A model generated the notes under the pieces. It did no database searches and was not told the DNA's origin. It saw nothing but the letters and a program-made list of their open reading frames with translations. A stretch of 6,741 nt of DNA from Bacteroidales bacterium UBA1800 (GTDB lineage: Bacteria > Bacteroidota > Bacteroidia > Bacteroidales > VadinHA17). Positions 4,641 to 6,741 of the stretch are shown in pieces. A program made the position numbers and the translations under genes. Location: the NCBI GenBank assembly GCA_002319915.1, contig DCFQ01000039.1:1-6741 (forward strand). The letters run 5' to 3'. How positions within the stretch are numbered: the stretch's first letter is position 1; the number at the start of each line of letters is the position of its first letter.

Positions 4641-6741
4641 CTAATGCGCCTCCAGCCAGTTCCTGCCCGTGCCGCTGTCGACCTTTAACGGAACATCGAT
4701 CTTCACGGCATTTGTCATCTCATACTCGACCATCTTCCGGAGCTTTTCCATTTCACCCGGAACCACTTCAAAGATAAGCTCGTCGTGTACCTGAAGGATC
4801 ATTTTCGACTTGTAATTCCCCTCTTTCATCCTTTTGTGGATCATCACCATCGCAATCTTGATAATATCGGCGGCGCTTCCCTGGAGCGGGGCATTGATCG
4901 CATTCCGCTCGGCATTTCCCCTCACTACCTGGTTGCGGGAAAGAATATCCCTGAGATATCTTCTCCTGCCGAACATGGTTGTCACGAATCCTTTTTCCCT
5001 CGCTTTCTGAATGCTTTCATTCATATACCTCTTTATGCCGGGATAAGAGTTGAAATACCCGTCAATCAGGTCTTTTGCCTCCTTCCTCCCGATCGTGAGC
5101 CTTTCCGAAAGGCCAAACGAGGAGATCCCGTAGATGATCCCGAAGTTCGCGGTTTTGGCCCTGCTCCGCATTTCCCTTGTCACGTCCTTCTCATCTACCC
5201 CGAAGATCTTTGCGGCAGTGGCGGCATGGATATCGCTCCCCGAGAGAAAATCCTGGATCATGTTACTGTCGCCGCTAAGGTGCGCCATCAGCCTCAGCTC
5301 GATCTGCGAATAATCTACCGACAGGAACATGTTCCCTTCTTCGGGGACAAATGCCTTCCTGATCTCCCTTCCCCTTTCATCCCTGACCGGGATATTCTGA
5401 AGGTTCGGGTTGTTTGAGCTGAGCCTGCCTGTGGCAGCAACTGCCTGGTTAAACGACGTATGGATCCTGCCAGTCCTCGGGTTGACGAGCCCGGGCAGGG
5501 TTTCCACGTATGTTGAAAGAAGCTTTTTGAGGCCCCTGTATTCCAGGACCTTGTTTATGATCGGATGCCGGCTTGCCAGCCTCTGGAGGATCTCCTCGTT
5601 AGTGACGAACTGCTGTGTCTTTGTCATCCTTGCCTTGTCGTCGAGCTTCAGCTTTATGAAAAGGATATCACCCAGCTGTTTGGGTGATGAGATATTGAAT
5701 TCGGTTCCGGCAAGACCATATATCTCCTTTTCAAGGGAAATTATATCGCTCCTGAGATCGACGGCAATCGATTTCAGGTTCTCCTCATTGAGCCTGACAC
5801 CGTATCTCTCCATATCCGCCAGCACCCTTATCAGGGGCATTTCGATCTTTTCTGCCAGCTCAGAGAGCTCCTCCGCCCTTATCCTGGGACGGAACACTTC
5901 CTTCAATTGCCAGGTCACATCTGCATCCTCCACTGCATATTCAAGTACCAAATCAACCGGGACTGCCCTCATGTTCTTCTGGTTCTCGCTCTTTTCCCCT
6001 ATCAGCGATTCGATATGGACCGGGCTGTACTTCAGGTAAGTTTCCGACAGAAGGTTCATGTTATGCTTCATATCGGGCTCAAGCAGGTAATGAGCGATCA
6101 TTGTATCGAAGAGTTCCCCCTTCACTTCGATTCCGTAATTGCCGAGCACCTGGATATCAAATTTCATATTCTGCCCGGTCTTGATGATCCCCGGATCCTC
6201 AAACAGCGGACGGAGAATTTCCAGGATCCTTTTGGTCTCATCCTGCAATTCGGGGAAATGAACAAGATATCCCTTCCCTTTTTCCCAGGAGAAAGAGAGC
6301 GCAACCAGCTCCGCATCCAGGGGGTTGATGCCCGTTGTCTCCGAGTCAAAACAAATCTCCCGGAGCTTCAGTGCCTGTTTCATAAAGTCCTTCAGCTCAC
6401 TGTCGTCCTTAAGCAGAACATAATCATGCTTTACGGTCTCAATTGTCGATAACCGCGCACCTGCCATTTCGGCTTCACTGCCGAAGAGGGTCCCCTGCGA
6501 CGGGGCAGCGGAATCCTCAAACAGCGTCGCACCGGAACTGATCCCTTTCCCGGCTTCATCGATCTCCCTGATTATCTTCGAGGCAATGGTCCTGAATTCG
6601 AGCTCCTCAAAGAGGGTCGTAAGCTTGTTCCTGTCAGGTATCTCGGTTACAAGATCGTTTTCCATAAGGTCGACCGGGACGTTGAGTTCAATTGTCGCCA
6701 GCTTCTTTGATATTTCAATCTGGTCCCTGTAAGTTTCGATG
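4641..6741 (-). CDS. polA: DNA polymerase I, N-terminus cut by the window edge
   Basis: Repair and replication polymerase that fills gaps and replaces Okazaki primers in the cytoplasm. The frame stays open through the window edge: the 25 codons upstream of the Met at 6663-6665 read as SKKLATIELNVPVDL, the normal tail of the 5'-nuclease domain, so that Met is internal and 699 residues are visible. Most of the 5'-nuclease domain is missing from view. Counting from that Met, a variable linker (about 35-75) precedes the 3'-5' exonuclease domain (about 78-265) with all three motifs intact: FDSETTG (Asp107, Glu109), GQNMKFD (Asn166, Asp170) and YAVED (Tyr243, Asp247). Proofreading should therefore be active. 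The polymerase domain has motif A DYSQIELR (451-458), the O helix RAKTANFGIIYG (502-513, Lys504, Phe508, Tyr512) and motif C QVHDE (625-629). Phe508 matches E. coli Phe762, the dideoxynucleotide-discriminating form. The end GRNWLEAH then TAG is typical. The gene lies 181 bp upstream of moaD on the same strand. Confidence 0.97.
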   Translation of the reverse strand, partial: IETYRDQIEISKKLATIELNVPVDLMENDLVTEIPDRNKLTTLFEELEFRTIASKIIREIDEAGKGISSGATLFEDSAAPSQGTLFGSEAEMAGARLSTIETVKHDYVLLKDDSELKDFMKQALKLREICFDSETTGINPLDAELVALSFSWEKGKGYLVHFPELQDETKRILEILRPLFEDPGIIKTGQNMKFDIQVLGNYGIEVKGELFDTMIAHYLLEPDMKHNMNLLSETYLKYSPVHIESLIGEKSENQKNMRAVPVDLVLEYAVEDADVTWQLKEVFRPRIRAEELSELAEKIEMPLIRVLADMERYGVRLNEENLKSIAVDLRSDIISLEKEIYGLAGTEFNISSPKQLGDILFIKLKLDDKARMTKTQQFVTNEEILQRLASRHPIINKVLEYRGLKKLLSTYVETLPGLVNPRTGRIHTSFNQAVAATGRLSSNNPNLQNIPVRDERGREIRKAFVPEEGNMFLSVDYSQIELRLMAHLSGDSNMIQDFLSGSDIHAATAAKIFGVDEKDVTREMRSRAKTANFGIIYGISSFGLSERLTIGRKEAKDLIDGYFNSYPGIKRYMNESIQKAREKGFVTTMFGRRRYLRDILSRNQVVRGNAERNAINAPLQGSAADIIKIAMVMIHKRMKEGNYKSKMILQVHDELIFEVVPGEMEKLRKMVEYEMTNAVKIDVPLKVDSGTGRNWLEAH

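Noticed and set aside
4785..6039. Long plus-strand open frames opposite polA (4785-5417 and 5410-6039)
   Set aside because: They lie antisense to highly conserved polymerase motifs, have no recognisable domain, and their composition is that expected from the reverse of a strongly coding strand.

Overview
The window looks like ordinary chromosome from a member of the Bacteroidota, probably Bacteroidales-like. The main clue is the left half: a DUF4271 membrane protein, a uroporphyrinogen-III synthase of the divergent Bacteroidota type, rnpA and an S41 carboxyl-terminal processing protease, all on the plus strand. This order is familiar from that phylum. A-rich leaders with little or no Shine-Dalgarno signal fit the same assignment. 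The taxonomic call rests on recognised protein signatures and gene order, not on a database search.

Layout. Positions 1-629 hold the 3' part of the DUF4271 gene, whose start lies outside the window. hemD (674-1426, TTG start) and rnpA (1495-1917) follow at short spacing and are probably co-transcribed. A 99-bp AT-rich gap leads to the S41 protease (2017-3762). yidD, which often follows rnpA, is absent. The protease runs tail to tail into a minus-strand moaD-moaE pair (4459 down to 3759). The two converging genes share a TTAA that supplies both stop codons. Upstream of moaD is a 181-bp intergenic stretch with repeated CGCAA-type units, an inverted copy of the unit and a perfect 12-bp palindrome. 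The right third is polA on the minus strand (4641 to beyond 6741). Its N-terminal 5'-nuclease domain lies mostly or wholly off the window, while the proofreading and polymerase domains are complete and carry all expected catalytic residues.

Functionally these are housekeeping genes: tetrapyrrole synthesis (HemD), tRNA maturation (RnpA), envelope proteolysis (S41 protease), molybdenum cofactor assembly (MoaD and MoaE form molybdopterin synthase) and DNA repair/replication (Pol I). I see no mobile element, CRISPR array, tRNA, rRNA or defence system, and no novel multi-gene system. The points most worth a second look are the repeat-rich spacer upstream of moaD, the shared stop at 3759-3762, the clamp-binding-like QGTLF peptide in the Pol I linker, and the two edge genes whose first in-window ATG is not the true start.
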